64,000 bases of DNA from SIG710 sp045604985 (lineage in GTDB: Bacteria > Bacillota > Clostridia > Oscillospirales > CAG-272): the NCBI GenBank assembly GCA_045604985.1, contig JAZUPD010000018.1, positions 84,970 through 148,969 on the forward strand, written 5' to 3'. The position numbers and the translations under genes are program-made. Positions 40,516-48,681 of this stretch are shown piece by piece; within the stretch, counting starts at the first letter, position 1, and the number at the start of each line of letters is the position of its first letter. The notes under the pieces were generated by a model. That model was not told where the DNA came from, did not search any database, and worked only from the letters and a program-made list of their open reading frames with translations.

Positions 40516-43029
40516 ATGCCGCAATATGCAAGCGTTTATATACTTGATAATCCATTTGCGCTTGACTGCGCATTCGACTATTATATTCCGGGAGAGCTGA
40601 GGGTAAATATAAAAGTTGGGAGCTTCGTAACCGTCCCATTTGGCGGCGGAAACAGAAGAACTCTTGCTCTTGTTACGACTCTTAAGGAAAATGTGTCCCC
40701 GAAGCTGAAGGGAATCAAACCGATAATGGAGGTATGCTCCGAGGAACTTTTTCTTGATGAAAAAAGAATGGGACTTGCCTTTTATATGCGGGAGCAGACT
40801 CTTTGCACCATGGGAGAGGCAGTTCATTCTATGATTCCTTCTGCCGCATTTTCCCGACTTGTGGAATATTTTCGCCCTACCGATAAGGAGGGTACACCAA
40901 AAAGCAAAAACGAGCTTGTTCTGAGAGTTCTCGAATATATAAAGGAGAAAAAGGTAGTCTCAGAGAGCTCTCTTAAGGAAAAATTCGGGATCGGAGCAAA
41001 AGATTGCGCCGAAAAGTTGCTTCAAGGTGGATATATCACGAGAGAAAAGACTTTGCGTTGCGGCTCAAAGAAGCAGACCGCAAGCAAATATACTCTTGAG
41101 ATATCTTTTTCAGAGGCGGAGAAGATACTAAAGCGTGAAAAAGGTGCATTTTGTCGCATAAGTGCAAAGGGACAGCTTGATGCCATTTCGGCAATTCTTG
41201 CTTCTGAGGGCGTTCTCTCGGATAACGAGTTTTTTTCACTCGGAGTGACAAAGGCAAATCTTAAGGCTCTTTGCGAAAAGGGCGTCTTTTTAGAGAAAAA
41301 GGAAGTAGTTTTCAGAGACCCTTATATGTCGCTCGCAACCGAGGACGCAGAGGAGATAATTCTGAATGACGAGCAACGGGAGGCATATAACAAGCTCTCG
41401 GAGCTTGCGGACAGCGGTGAAGCTAAGGCGGCGCTTCTTCACGGTGTAACGGGAAGCGGAAAGACCAGTGTTATGACTGCCATAATTGACAGGATGCTGG
41501 AAAAAGGCAAGGGAGTCATTTTGCTTTTGCCTGAAATATCACTTACTCCGCAGACTATCGGTATCTTCAAAAAAAGATACGGGAATATTTGCGCCGTTGT
41601 TCATTCGGCACTTTCCTCGGGGGAGAGATATGATGCATACCTGCGTGCCCTCGGAGGGGACGCAAGGGTAGTTATCGGAACTCGGAGTGCGGTTTTTGCG
41701 CCTGTTCGTAACCTTGGACTTATCATAATCGACGAGGAGCAGGAGCAGACATATAAATCCGACCAAGATCCCAAATATCATGCAAGGGATATTGCAAGAT
41801 ACCGCTGTGCAACAGAAAAGGCACTTATGCTTCTTGCTTCGGCAACGCCTTCTCTTGAAAGTTATAAGAAGGCTGTGGAGGGAAGCTATACTCTTATCAA
41901 GCTGAAAAACAGATACGGCGGAGCAAAGCTGCCATCTGTTACTATTGCGGATATGAGAGACGAGGCTCAGGGGGGAAATCTTTCACCTCTGGGAGCATAT
42001 CTTACAGAGGAGCTTTGCAAGACTCATAGCGATGGAGAGCAGTCGATACTTTTCCTGAATCGCAGAGGATATAATACCTTTGTAAGCTGCAGAAAATGCG
42101 GAGAGGCACTGTCCTGTCCGAATTGCAGCGTTTCCATGACATATCATACGAAAAGAGGAACATATGATGAGGGCTATCTTGCCTGTCATCTTTGCGGACA
42201 CAAATCCGCACTTCCCGAAAAATGCCCCAAATGCGGCTCTGATAAGCTGGCGCATATGGGATACGGAACACAGAGAGTAGAGCAGGAGATATCGCTTCTT
42301 GTTTCGGGTGCAAGAGTTTTGCGTATGGATACCGATACCACTGCGGCGAAATTTTCATATGATAAGCTTCTCGGAGCTTTCAGAGCAAGAGAGGCTGATA
42401 TCCTTCTCGGAACACAGATGGTGACAAAGGGGCATGATTTCCCCGCAGTTACCCTCGTGGGTGTTCTTCTTGCCGATTCATCCCTTTATCTTGACGATTA
42501 CAGAGCCAATGAACGCACCTTTGCGCTTCTTACTCAGGTCATAGGCAGAGCGGGAAGAGCCTCGGAGAAGGGAAGGGCGATAATTCAGACCTGCAATCCC
42601 GACCACGATGTTATAAAACTTGCCTGTGAACAGGACTATGAATCCTTTTACGAGAGGGAGATAAAGCTTCGTAAGCTCCTTGTTTTTCCGCCTTTTTGCG
42701 ATATCGTGCTGATGACGGTAAGCTCGGAGGATGAGAGAGAGCTTTTTATGGCGGTGCGTAAGCTTTGTGAGGAATTTAAAGCACTTACGTGTGACGGCGG
42801 AGATTTTTCCGATGTTAAAACGGTTGTTTTCGGACCTTTTGAAGCTCCTATTTATAAGGTGGACGGCAGATGCAGAATGAGACTTGTGATAAAATGCCGA
42901 CTCAATAAAAGAAGTCGTGAGCTTTTTGCCTCTGTTCTTCGTCTTTTCTCGGGCGAGAGTGCAAGAGGACGCTCAAAATACGGCAGAAAACCTTACCTTG
43001 CAATAGATTTTAACCCATCAGCACTATGA
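40516..43029 (+). CDS. priA: Primosomal protein N' (replication-restart helicase PriA)
   Basis: 837-residue 3'-5' helicase that reloads the replisome at stalled forks. The N-terminal DNA-binding domain begins YASVYILDNPFALDCAFDYYIP. Walker A is HGVTGSGKTSV near residue 313 and the DEAH-type box is IIDEEQEQTYKSDQ. Two zinc centres are built from CRKCGEALSCPNC and CHLCGHKSALPEKCPKC. Helicase motifs V-VI include GTQMVTKGHDFPAVTLVG and QVIGRAGRA. AAGGAGAG upstream of the ATG. Confidence 0.96.
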   Translation: MPQYASVYILDNPFALDCAFDYYIPGELRVNIKVGSFVTVPFGGGNRRTLALVTTLKENVSPKLKGIKPIMEVCSEELFLDEKRMGLAFYMREQTLCTMGEAVHSMIPSAAFSRLVEYFRPTDKEGTPKSKNELVLRVLEYIKEKKVVSESSLKEKFGIGAKDCAEKLLQGGYITREKTLRCGSKKQTASKYTLEISFSEAEKILKREKGAFCRISAKGQLDAISAILASEGVLSDNEFFSLGVTKANLKALCEKGVFLEKKEVVFRDPYMSLATEDAEEIILNDEQREAYNKLSELADSGEAKAALLHGVTGSGKTSVMTAIIDRMLEKGKGVILLLPEISLTPQTIGIFKKRYGNICAVVHSALSSGERYDAYLRALGGDARVVIGTRSAVFAPVRNLGLIIIDEEQEQTYKSDQDPKYHARDIARYRCATEKALMLLASATPSLESYKKAVEGSYTLIKLKNRYGGAKLPSVTIADMRDEAQGGNLSPLGAYLTEELCKTHSDGEQSILFLNRRGYNTFVSCRKCGEALSCPNCSVSMTYHTKRGTYDEGYLACHLCGHKSALPEKCPKCGSDKLAHMGYGTQRVEQEISLLVSGARVLRMDTDTTAAKFSYDKLLGAFRAREADILLGTQMVTKGHDFPAVTLVGVLLADSSLYLDDYRANERTFALLTQVIGRAGRASEKGRAIIQTCNPDHDVIKLACEQDYESFYEREIKLRKLLVFPPFCDIVLMTVSSEDERELFMAVRKLCEEFKALTCDGGDFSDVKTVVFGPFEAPIYKVDGRCRMRLVIKCRLNKRSRELFASVLRLFSGESARGRSKYGRKPYLAIDFNPSAL

Positions 43030-43165
43030 TGGACGATATATAAAAAATATACCAACGGTATAACCTAACTGCGGTCTTTCGGAAAAGCTGCGGGAGCAAA
43101 ATTTAATCTTACGGCACTTCTGAGAAAAAACATTACAGTTAAATTAAGAAAAGGAAGAATTATAA

Positions 43166-43618
43166 ATGGCAAAGCTAAACATACTTAAAATAGGTGACGA
43201 GACACTTCGCAAGGTCTGCCGTCCCGTTGAGACCATAACTCCCAGAATATGCACTCTTCTTGACGATATGATAGACACAATGCACGAGGCAGAAGGTGTT
43301 GGACTTGCCGCACCGCAGGTTGGAATTCTTCGCCGTGTTGTCGTAATTGAGGTCGAGGAGGGAAATATAATCGAGCTTATCAATCCCAGAATAATTGCAA
43401 CTGCGGGTACTCAAGAGGAAACGGAGGGATGTCTTTCCGTGCCGGGAAGAAGCGGAAAGACCCGCCGTCCTATGCATGTAACCGTCAGAGCGCTTAACAG
43501 AAAAGGCGAGGAATTTGATATCAGCGGAAGCGGACTTCTTGCCAGAGCCTTCTGCCACGAGCTTGACCACCTTGACGGCAAGCTTTATATCGACAACGCT
43601 CTCGAAATGTACGATTGA
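43166..43618 (+). CDS. def: Peptide deformylase
   Basis: 150-residue metalloenzyme removing the formyl group from new proteins. The three motifs are complete: GVGLAAPQVG, EGCLSVPG (metal Cys) and HELDHLDG (metal His pair and catalytic Glu). AAGGAAG upstream. Followed by fmt, whose product adds the formyl group to Met-tRNA; def-fmt is a classic pair. Confidence 0.97.
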   Translation: MAKLNILKIGDETLRKVCRPVETITPRICTLLDDMIDTMHEAEGVGLAAPQVGILRRVVVIEVEEGNIIELINPRIIATAGTQEETEGCLSVPGRSGKTRRPMHVTVRALNRKGEEFDISGSGLLARAFCHELDHLDGKLYIDNALEMYD

Positions 43619-43639
43619 TTCGAAGAATAAGGAAGATTT

Positions 43640-44569
43640 ATGAAGATTTTATTTATGGGAACTCCCGATTTTGCCTTGGCATCGCTAAAATTACTTTGCG
43701 AGAGCGGCGAAAATGTAGTTGGAGTTGTAACTCAGACGGATAAGCCAAAGGGCAGGGGATATGAACTGACCCCACCCCCGGTTAAGGTCTATGCAATGAA
43801 TAAAAAAATTCCAGTATATCAGCCCAAAACCTTGCGAGACGAGGATTTTGATGCGCTTCTCCATGAGATAGATCCCGATATGATAATAGTTGTTGCTTTT
43901 GGAAAGATACTGCCCGAAAATGTGATAAAATACCCAAAATTTGGTTGCATCAATGTTCACGGCTCGCTTCTTCCAAAATACAGGGGTGCAGCACCCATGC
44001 AAAGAGCAATTATTGACGGTGAAAAGGTTACGGGCATTACCACAATGTATATGGATGCGGGGCTTGATACGGGCGATATGATATATAAGGAAGAATTTGT
44101 CATTGAAGAGGACCACGATTTTGAGGATATCCATGACGGTCTTGCTTCTCTCGGTGCATCCCTTCTTCTCAAAACAGTAAAAGACATAAAAGACGGTAAA
44201 GCTCCCAGAGAAAAGCAGAATGAGCTTGAAATGACGTATGCCGCAAAGATCGAAAAGGCTGATTGTCTCATTGATTTCAGTAAAAGCGCAAAAAAGGTTC
44301 ATGACCTTATAAGAGGGCTCTCACCAATTCCTCTTTCCTTTACCCATACCTCCGACGGAAAACTTCTGAAGGTGCTGAAAGCAAGGGCTTCAACACTTGA
44401 AGGCGGTTCGGTTCCGGGTGAAGTCATCTCTCTTGACGGCGGCATTACGGTAAAATGCGGAGAGGGAGCGATCGAGCTTCTCCGTGTGCTTCCCGAGGGG
44501 AAGGGAAGAATGGATGCAAGTGACTTTATAAGAGGCAGAAAAATTGCCATAGGCGACCTTCTTAAATAA
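43640..44569 (+). CDS. fmt: Methionyl-tRNA formyltransferase
   Basis: 309 residues. It transfers a formyl group from 10-formyl-THF to initiator Met-tRNA. MGTPDFALASLKLL at the N-terminus, catalytic Asn/His/Asp region INVHGSLLPKYRGAAPMQRAI near residue 107 with MDAGLDTGDMI, and the C-terminal OB-type domain with IRGLSPIPLSF. AAGGAAG upstream. In the usual order after def. Confidence 0.97.
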   Translation: MKILFMGTPDFALASLKLLCESGENVVGVVTQTDKPKGRGYELTPPPVKVYAMNKKIPVYQPKTLRDEDFDALLHEIDPDMIIVVAFGKILPENVIKYPKFGCINVHGSLLPKYRGAAPMQRAIIDGEKVTGITTMYMDAGLDTGDMIYKEEFVIEEDHDFEDIHDGLASLGASLLLKTVKDIKDGKAPREKQNELEMTYAAKIEKADCLIDFSKSAKKVHDLIRGLSPIPLSFTHTSDGKLLKVLKARASTLEGGSVPGEVISLDGGITVKCGEGAIELLRVLPEGKGRMDASDFIRGRKIAIGDLLK

Positions 44570-44587
44570 TTTTGAAAGGATTTTTCT

Positions 44588-45274
44588 ATGCCCTATTTTT
44601 ATTTTGATTATTCTTATCTTGTGCTGATTCCCGCAATGATATTTGCTCTTATTGCACAGGGAATGGTGAACAGCGCATTTACAAAGTACAATAAGATCGG
44701 AACAAGATGCTCCATGACGGGGGCGGATGCCGCAAGGCTCATTCTTGATAAAAACGGTCTTCATAATGTGAAGATCGAGCAAGTTGCAGGCAAGCTCACC
44801 GATCATTTTGACCCAAGAACAAATGTCATAAGGCTTTCACAGTCGGTTTACGGCTCAACGGGCATTGCCGCAGTCGGAGTTGCGGCGCACGAGGCGGGAC
44901 ACGCCGTTCAGTATGCGGAAAATTACGGTCCAATGAAGATACGCAGTGCCATAATTCCGATCACGAATATCGGATCAAGGCTGGCACTTCCGATATTTAT
45001 CATCGGTTTGCTTTTCAGCTATGAGATAGCAATGTTCGGAATCATTTTGTTCTCGCTCACGGCAGTTTTTCAGGCAGTCACACTTCCCGTTGAATTTAAC
45101 GCAAGCAGAAGAGCAATGGCGGCGCTTGACGATAGTGCAAGGCTCACATCCGATGAGCTTCTCGGTGCAAGAAAGGTGCTGACGGCGGCTGCTCTCACTT
45201 ATGTTGCCGCCCTTGCCTCTGCGCTTTCTCAAATACTTCGTCTGCTCCTTATAGCAAACAGAAGGAGAGATTGA
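44588..45274 (+). CDS. YugP-type membrane zinc metallopeptidase
   Basis: 228 residues. The zinc motif HEAGH is in VGVAAHEAGHAVQYAE near residue 98; the third ligand probably lies in the later NASRRAMAALDD region. Hydrophobic helices occur at the N-terminus and at about 115-165 and 200-222. The family (DUF2268-unlike, YugP type) often sits beside fmt and rsmB in Firmicutes, as here. Its substrate is unknown. AAAGGA precedes the ATG. Confidence 0.9.
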   Translation: MPYFYFDYSYLVLIPAMIFALIAQGMVNSAFTKYNKIGTRCSMTGADAARLILDKNGLHNVKIEQVAGKLTDHFDPRTNVIRLSQSVYGSTGIAAVGVAAHEAGHAVQYAENYGPMKIRSAIIPITNIGSRLALPIFIIGLLFSYEIAMFGIILFSLTAVFQAVTLPVEFNASRRAMAALDDSARLTSDELLGARKVLTAAALTYVAALASALSQILRLLLIANRRRD

Positions 45275-45288
45275 TAGAAAATTAAAAG

Positions 45289-45406
45289 CCCTCTCAGCCA
45301 CTAAGCGATAGCTTTCTCGGAGTGAAAGCCTTTGAGGGGATTTGAAATTTGAATAGCAAAGCCTCGCCATCAGTGAGAGGCGGCACGCACGGCGTGACGG
45401 AGAGGG
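45289..45406. repeat. MITE-like intergenic element with terminal inverted repeats
   Basis: CCCTCTCAGCCAC at the left end faces GTGACGGAGAGGG at the right end, mismatched at only two of thirteen positions. Inside are further stems (GCCTC/GAGGC at 45361-45381). Elements with CCCTCTCAGTCAC-like ends are common between genes of gut Firmicutes. The right end, GGAGAGG, is also the only plausible ribosome site for rsmB. Confidence 0.65.
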
Positions 45407-45416
45407 AAAAAGATAG

Positions 45417-46730
45417 ATGGAAAACAAAATAAATGTGCGAAGACTCGCTCTTATGGTGCTTGACCGCATCGAGGCGGCAAAGAGATATTCAAATATAGCT
45501 CTTGATTCTGCCATTGAGCAAAGCGGAGTTGCGGGTGCTGACAGAGGACTTCTTACGACCCTTGTTTACGGAGTTATCGAGCGAAAGATCACTCTTGATT
45601 ATCAGATAGATAAAATGGCGTCTCTGCCACCCTCAAAGATAGAGGGCAGCGTCAGAAACGCTTTAAGGCTTGGACTTTATCAGCTTATCTACCTTGATAG
45701 AATCCCCGATCATGCGGCAATAAATGAAAGCGTAGAGCTTGTTGGTAAGCGTTCAAAGGGATTTGTAAATGCTCTCTTGCGCTCATTTGTCCGCTCCGAA
45801 AAAAAGGTGAAATTGCCCGACGAGAGCAATATACCCAAATATCTTTCGGTAAAATACTCGGTCTCTGAGGAGATCTGCGAGAGATTCTGCCGAGACATTG
45901 ACAGAGAACGCACTGAGGCGGTCTTTTCGGCAATGAATGAAGCTCCTTTCATGACACTTCGAGTCAACACATTGAAAACGAGCCGTGACGAGCTTATTTC
46001 TCTGCTTTGCGAAAACGGATTTGCAGCCGAAAAAACTGCTTTTTCAGAAGTGGGAATAAAGCTTTCGGGCAACACACCATATTCCCTTATTCCCGGGGAG
46101 GCAGACGGACTTTGGTTCGTTCAGGACGAGGCTTCACAGCTTTGTGCCGCCGCACTGGGAGCTGAAAAGGGTGAGAGGATAATTGATTGCTGTGCCTCTC
46201 CCGGCGGAAAGAGCTTTTCACTTGCAATGGAAATGGAAAATGAGGGCGAAATAAATTCTTTTGACCTTCACGAAAACAAAATTTCCCTTATAAGACGCGG
46301 AGCGGAAAGGCTTGGAATTAAAATAATCAAAGCTGCGGCAAGGGACGGCAGAAAATATGACGAATCACTTTCTGCCGCTGCGGACAAAATCTTGTGTGAT
46401 GTACCCTGCTCGGGGCTTGGCGTCATCGCCAAAAAGCCGGAAATCAGATATAAGGAGCTTTCGGATATAGACCGACTTCCCGAAATTCAGCTTTCCATTG
46501 CCGAAAATAATCTTAGTTATCTGAAAAAGGGCGGCATAATGGTCTATTCCACTTGCACTATCCTTCCCTCTGAGAATGAGGAAAATATAAAAATACTTAT
46601 GAAAAAACACCCGAATCTTTCCCTTATGCCCTTTGAGGTTGGGGGAATAAAAAGCAATGGAATGCTCACGCTTTATCCCGATAAGCACGGAAGTGACGGT
46701 TTCTTTATCGCCAAATTAAAGAAAAATTAA
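45417..46730 (+). CDS. rsmB: 16S rRNA (cytosine-967-C5) methyltransferase
   Basis: 437 residues. An N-terminal NusB-like domain (1-140) is followed by the SAM methyltransferase domain. CCASPGGKSFSLA (motif I) is near residue 258, KILCDVPCSGLGVIAKKPEIR near residue 322 has the motif IV Cys, and YSTCTILPSENEENI has the catalytic Cys of motif VI. The ribosome site GGAGAGG lies in the repeat just upstream, eleven bases from the ATG. Next gene is rlmN. Confidence 0.95.
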   Translation: MENKINVRRLALMVLDRIEAAKRYSNIALDSAIEQSGVAGADRGLLTTLVYGVIERKITLDYQIDKMASLPPSKIEGSVRNALRLGLYQLIYLDRIPDHAAINESVELVGKRSKGFVNALLRSFVRSEKKVKLPDESNIPKYLSVKYSVSEEICERFCRDIDRERTEAVFSAMNEAPFMTLRVNTLKTSRDELISLLCENGFAAEKTAFSEVGIKLSGNTPYSLIPGEADGLWFVQDEASQLCAAALGAEKGERIIDCCASPGGKSFSLAMEMENEGEINSFDLHENKISLIRRGAERLGIKIIKAAARDGRKYDESLSAAADKILCDVPCSGLGVIAKKPEIRYKELSDIDRLPEIQLSIAENNLSYLKKGGIMVYSTCTILPSENEENIKILMKKHPNLSLMPFEVGGIKSNGMLTLYPDKHGSDGFFIAKLKKN

Positions 46731-46749
46731 CAAAAAAGAGGGGAGACAT

Positions 46750-47820
46750 ATGGAAAACAGAATAAAGACTGACATTTTGTCTCTCTCACTGCCTGAGCTT
46801 GAGACCTTTGTTACAGAGGAGCTTGGTGCGGCAAAATACAGGGCAAAGCAGATATTTACCAATATTCACCGAGGTACACATCCAAAAGATATAACGAGTC
46901 TTTCAAAGGAGCTTCGTAAAAAACTTGAAGAGATATGCGAATACCGCTTGCCTTATATCGAAAAAAAACTTGTTTCAGCCATAGACGGCACTGTGAAATA
47001 CCTTTTTGGACTTGTAGACGGAAACTGCATCGAGTCTGTCGTGATGAAATATAACCATGGGAATACCATATGCATTTCATCACAGGTGGGCTGCAGAATG
47101 GGGTGCAGATTCTGCGCTTCAACTATTGGCGGAAAGGTTCGCGACCTTACTGCATCAGAGCTTTTGGGACAGGTAATTGCGGCGCAGAATGATATCGGTG
47201 AGCGAATTTCAAATATCGTTATGATGGGAATAGGCGAACCGCTTGATAATTTTGATAATGTGGTAAAATTCCTTCAGCTTGTCGGCAGTGAGGACGGGCT
47301 GAATATAGGTTATAGGCATATATCTCTTTCAAGTTGCGGGCTGGTGGACAAGATATATAAGCTTTCGGAGCTTGATCTTCCTATAACCCTTTCAATATCT
47401 CTGCACGCCCCCGACGACGAAACAAGAAGCCTTATAATGCCGATAAATAATAAATGGGGCGTTAGAGATCTTCTTCGCGCCTGCAAGGATTATTACAGTA
47501 TTACAAAGCGGAGGATATCCTTTGAATATACCCTGATAGCTGGCAATAACGATTCAAGGGGAAACGCCGAAAAGCTGGCAAAGGTACTGAATAGCGCACT
47601 GAGAAGCGAAAGGGATGGTATGCCCATCCACGTGAATCTGATACCCGTAAACGAGGTAAAGGAAACGGGATTTAAGAGAAGCGGAGAGGATGCCATAAGG
47701 ACGTTTGCTGCCACTCTTGAAAAAAGAGGGATAAGGGCAACTGTCAGACGAAAGCTGGGGTCAGATATAAATGCTTCTTGCGGACAGCTTCGTAGAGAAA
47801 ACTCAAAAAAAGAGGAATGA
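46750..47820 (+). CDS. rlmN: Dual-specificity RNA methyltransferase RlmN
   Basis: 356-residue radical-SAM enzyme that methylates C2 of A2503 in 23S rRNA and A37 in some tRNAs. The cluster motif CxxxCxxC is in SSQVGCRMGCRFCAST near residue 117. The methyl-carrying Cys is near the C-terminus in SDINASCGQLR, and the other catalytic Cys lies in SLSSCGLVDKI. MMGIGEPLDNFDNV is also conserved. GAGGGGAG precedes the ATG. It is not a Cfr resistance enzyme by its length and N-terminal pattern. Confidence 0.95.
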   Translation: MENRIKTDILSLSLPELETFVTEELGAAKYRAKQIFTNIHRGTHPKDITSLSKELRKKLEEICEYRLPYIEKKLVSAIDGTVKYLFGLVDGNCIESVVMKYNHGNTICISSQVGCRMGCRFCASTIGGKVRDLTASELLGQVIAAQNDIGERISNIVMMGIGEPLDNFDNVVKFLQLVGSEDGLNIGYRHISLSSCGLVDKIYKLSELDLPITLSISLHAPDDETRSLIMPINNKWGVRDLLRACKDYYSITKRRISFEYTLIAGNNDSRGNAEKLAKVLNSALRSERDGMPIHVNLIPVNEVKETGFKRSGEDAIRTFAATLEKRGIRATVRRKLGSDINASCGQLRRENSKKEE

Positions 47821-47835
47821 AACACGGCAAATACC

Positions 47836-47900
47836 GTTTTATATAGATATAAAACACGGAACATATCCTTATGCTTTCTTTAAAGCATAAGCTTCGGAGG
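47836..47900 (+). promoter_or_regulatory. Two perfect hairpins in the prpC leader, next to its ribosome site
   Basis: GTTTTATAT-AG-ATATAAAAC (47836-47855) and CTTATGCTTT-CTTT-AAAGCATAAG (47868-47891), without a T-run. GGAGG at 47896-47900 begins four bases after the second stem. They could cause mRNA processing or control of prpC translation. Confidence 0.5.
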
Positions 47901-47904
47901 AAAT

Positions 47905-48663
47905 ATGATATACTTTGGAAAAACAGACATAGGAAAACTCAGAAAGGGAAATCAGGACAGCTTCGGCATATATGAAATAGGTGAGGATGCCCTTCTTATT
48001 GTTGTTTGCGACGGAATGGGCGGAGCAGCGGGCGGAGAAGAAGCAAGCAGACGCTCTCTTGAAGCCTTTTCCGAGGAGATAAAGGCTGTTCTTTTGCCGA
48101 GAGTTAAGGAAGGAAAGCTGGATAGTGACGGAGTTGATCTTAAATTGCTCCTTGAAAACGCAGCCGATTGTGCAAACAAAGCGGTTTTTGACGAGGCAAA
48201 GAACCGTCCTGAGCTTAGTGGAATGGGAACAACTCTCGTGGCACTCCTTTATACTTCTAAAGGTGCTTATTCAGTCAACATCGGAGACAGTCGTATGTAC
48301 AAAATATGCGGAGATAAGATAGAGCAGCTTACCCATGATCATTCATATGTTCAGTACCTTGTGGACATAGGAAAGCTCACTCTCGAAGAGGCTAAAAGCA
48401 GTTCAAATCGCAATATCATTATGCGTGCGGTGGGAACAGAGGCGGAAATCAAGGCGGATATCAATTCTATTGACACAGATTTGGATAAGGATACCTATTT
48501 CCTGCTTTGCTCTGACGGTCTTACGGGAATGGTGCTTGATGAGGACATACTAAAGATAGTTTCGGGCGAGGGCGAGCCTAAGAATAAAGTCCTCTCTCTT
48601 ATAGAAGCGGCAAATGCAAACGGCGGTGCGGATAATATCACCGTTGTGCTTCTTAAAATATGA
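47905..48663 (+). CDS. prpC: PP2C-type Ser/Thr phosphatase PrpC/Stp
   Basis: 252-residue PPM phosphatase that reverses PrkC phosphorylation. KTDIGKLRKGNQDSFG (metal Asp), VVCDGMGGAAGGEEAS, SGMGTTLVAL, SVNIGDSRMYKI, LTHDHSY, LCSDGLTGMV and GGADNITVVL are the family motifs in order. It lies 18 bases before prkC, the standard pair. GGAGG four bases before the ATG, next to a hairpin. Confidence 0.97.
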   Translation: MIYFGKTDIGKLRKGNQDSFGIYEIGEDALLIVVCDGMGGAAGGEEASRRSLEAFSEEIKAVLLPRVKEGKLDSDGVDLKLLLENAADCANKAVFDEAKNRPELSGMGTTLVALLYTSKGAYSVNIGDSRMYKICGDKIEQLTHDHSYVQYLVDIGKLTLEEAKSSSNRNIIMRAVGTEAEIKADINSIDTDLDKDTYFLLCSDGLTGMVLDEDILKIVSGEGEPKNKVLSLIEAANANGGADNITVVLLKI

Positions 48664-48681
48664 GAAGGAAGGGCATAAGAA

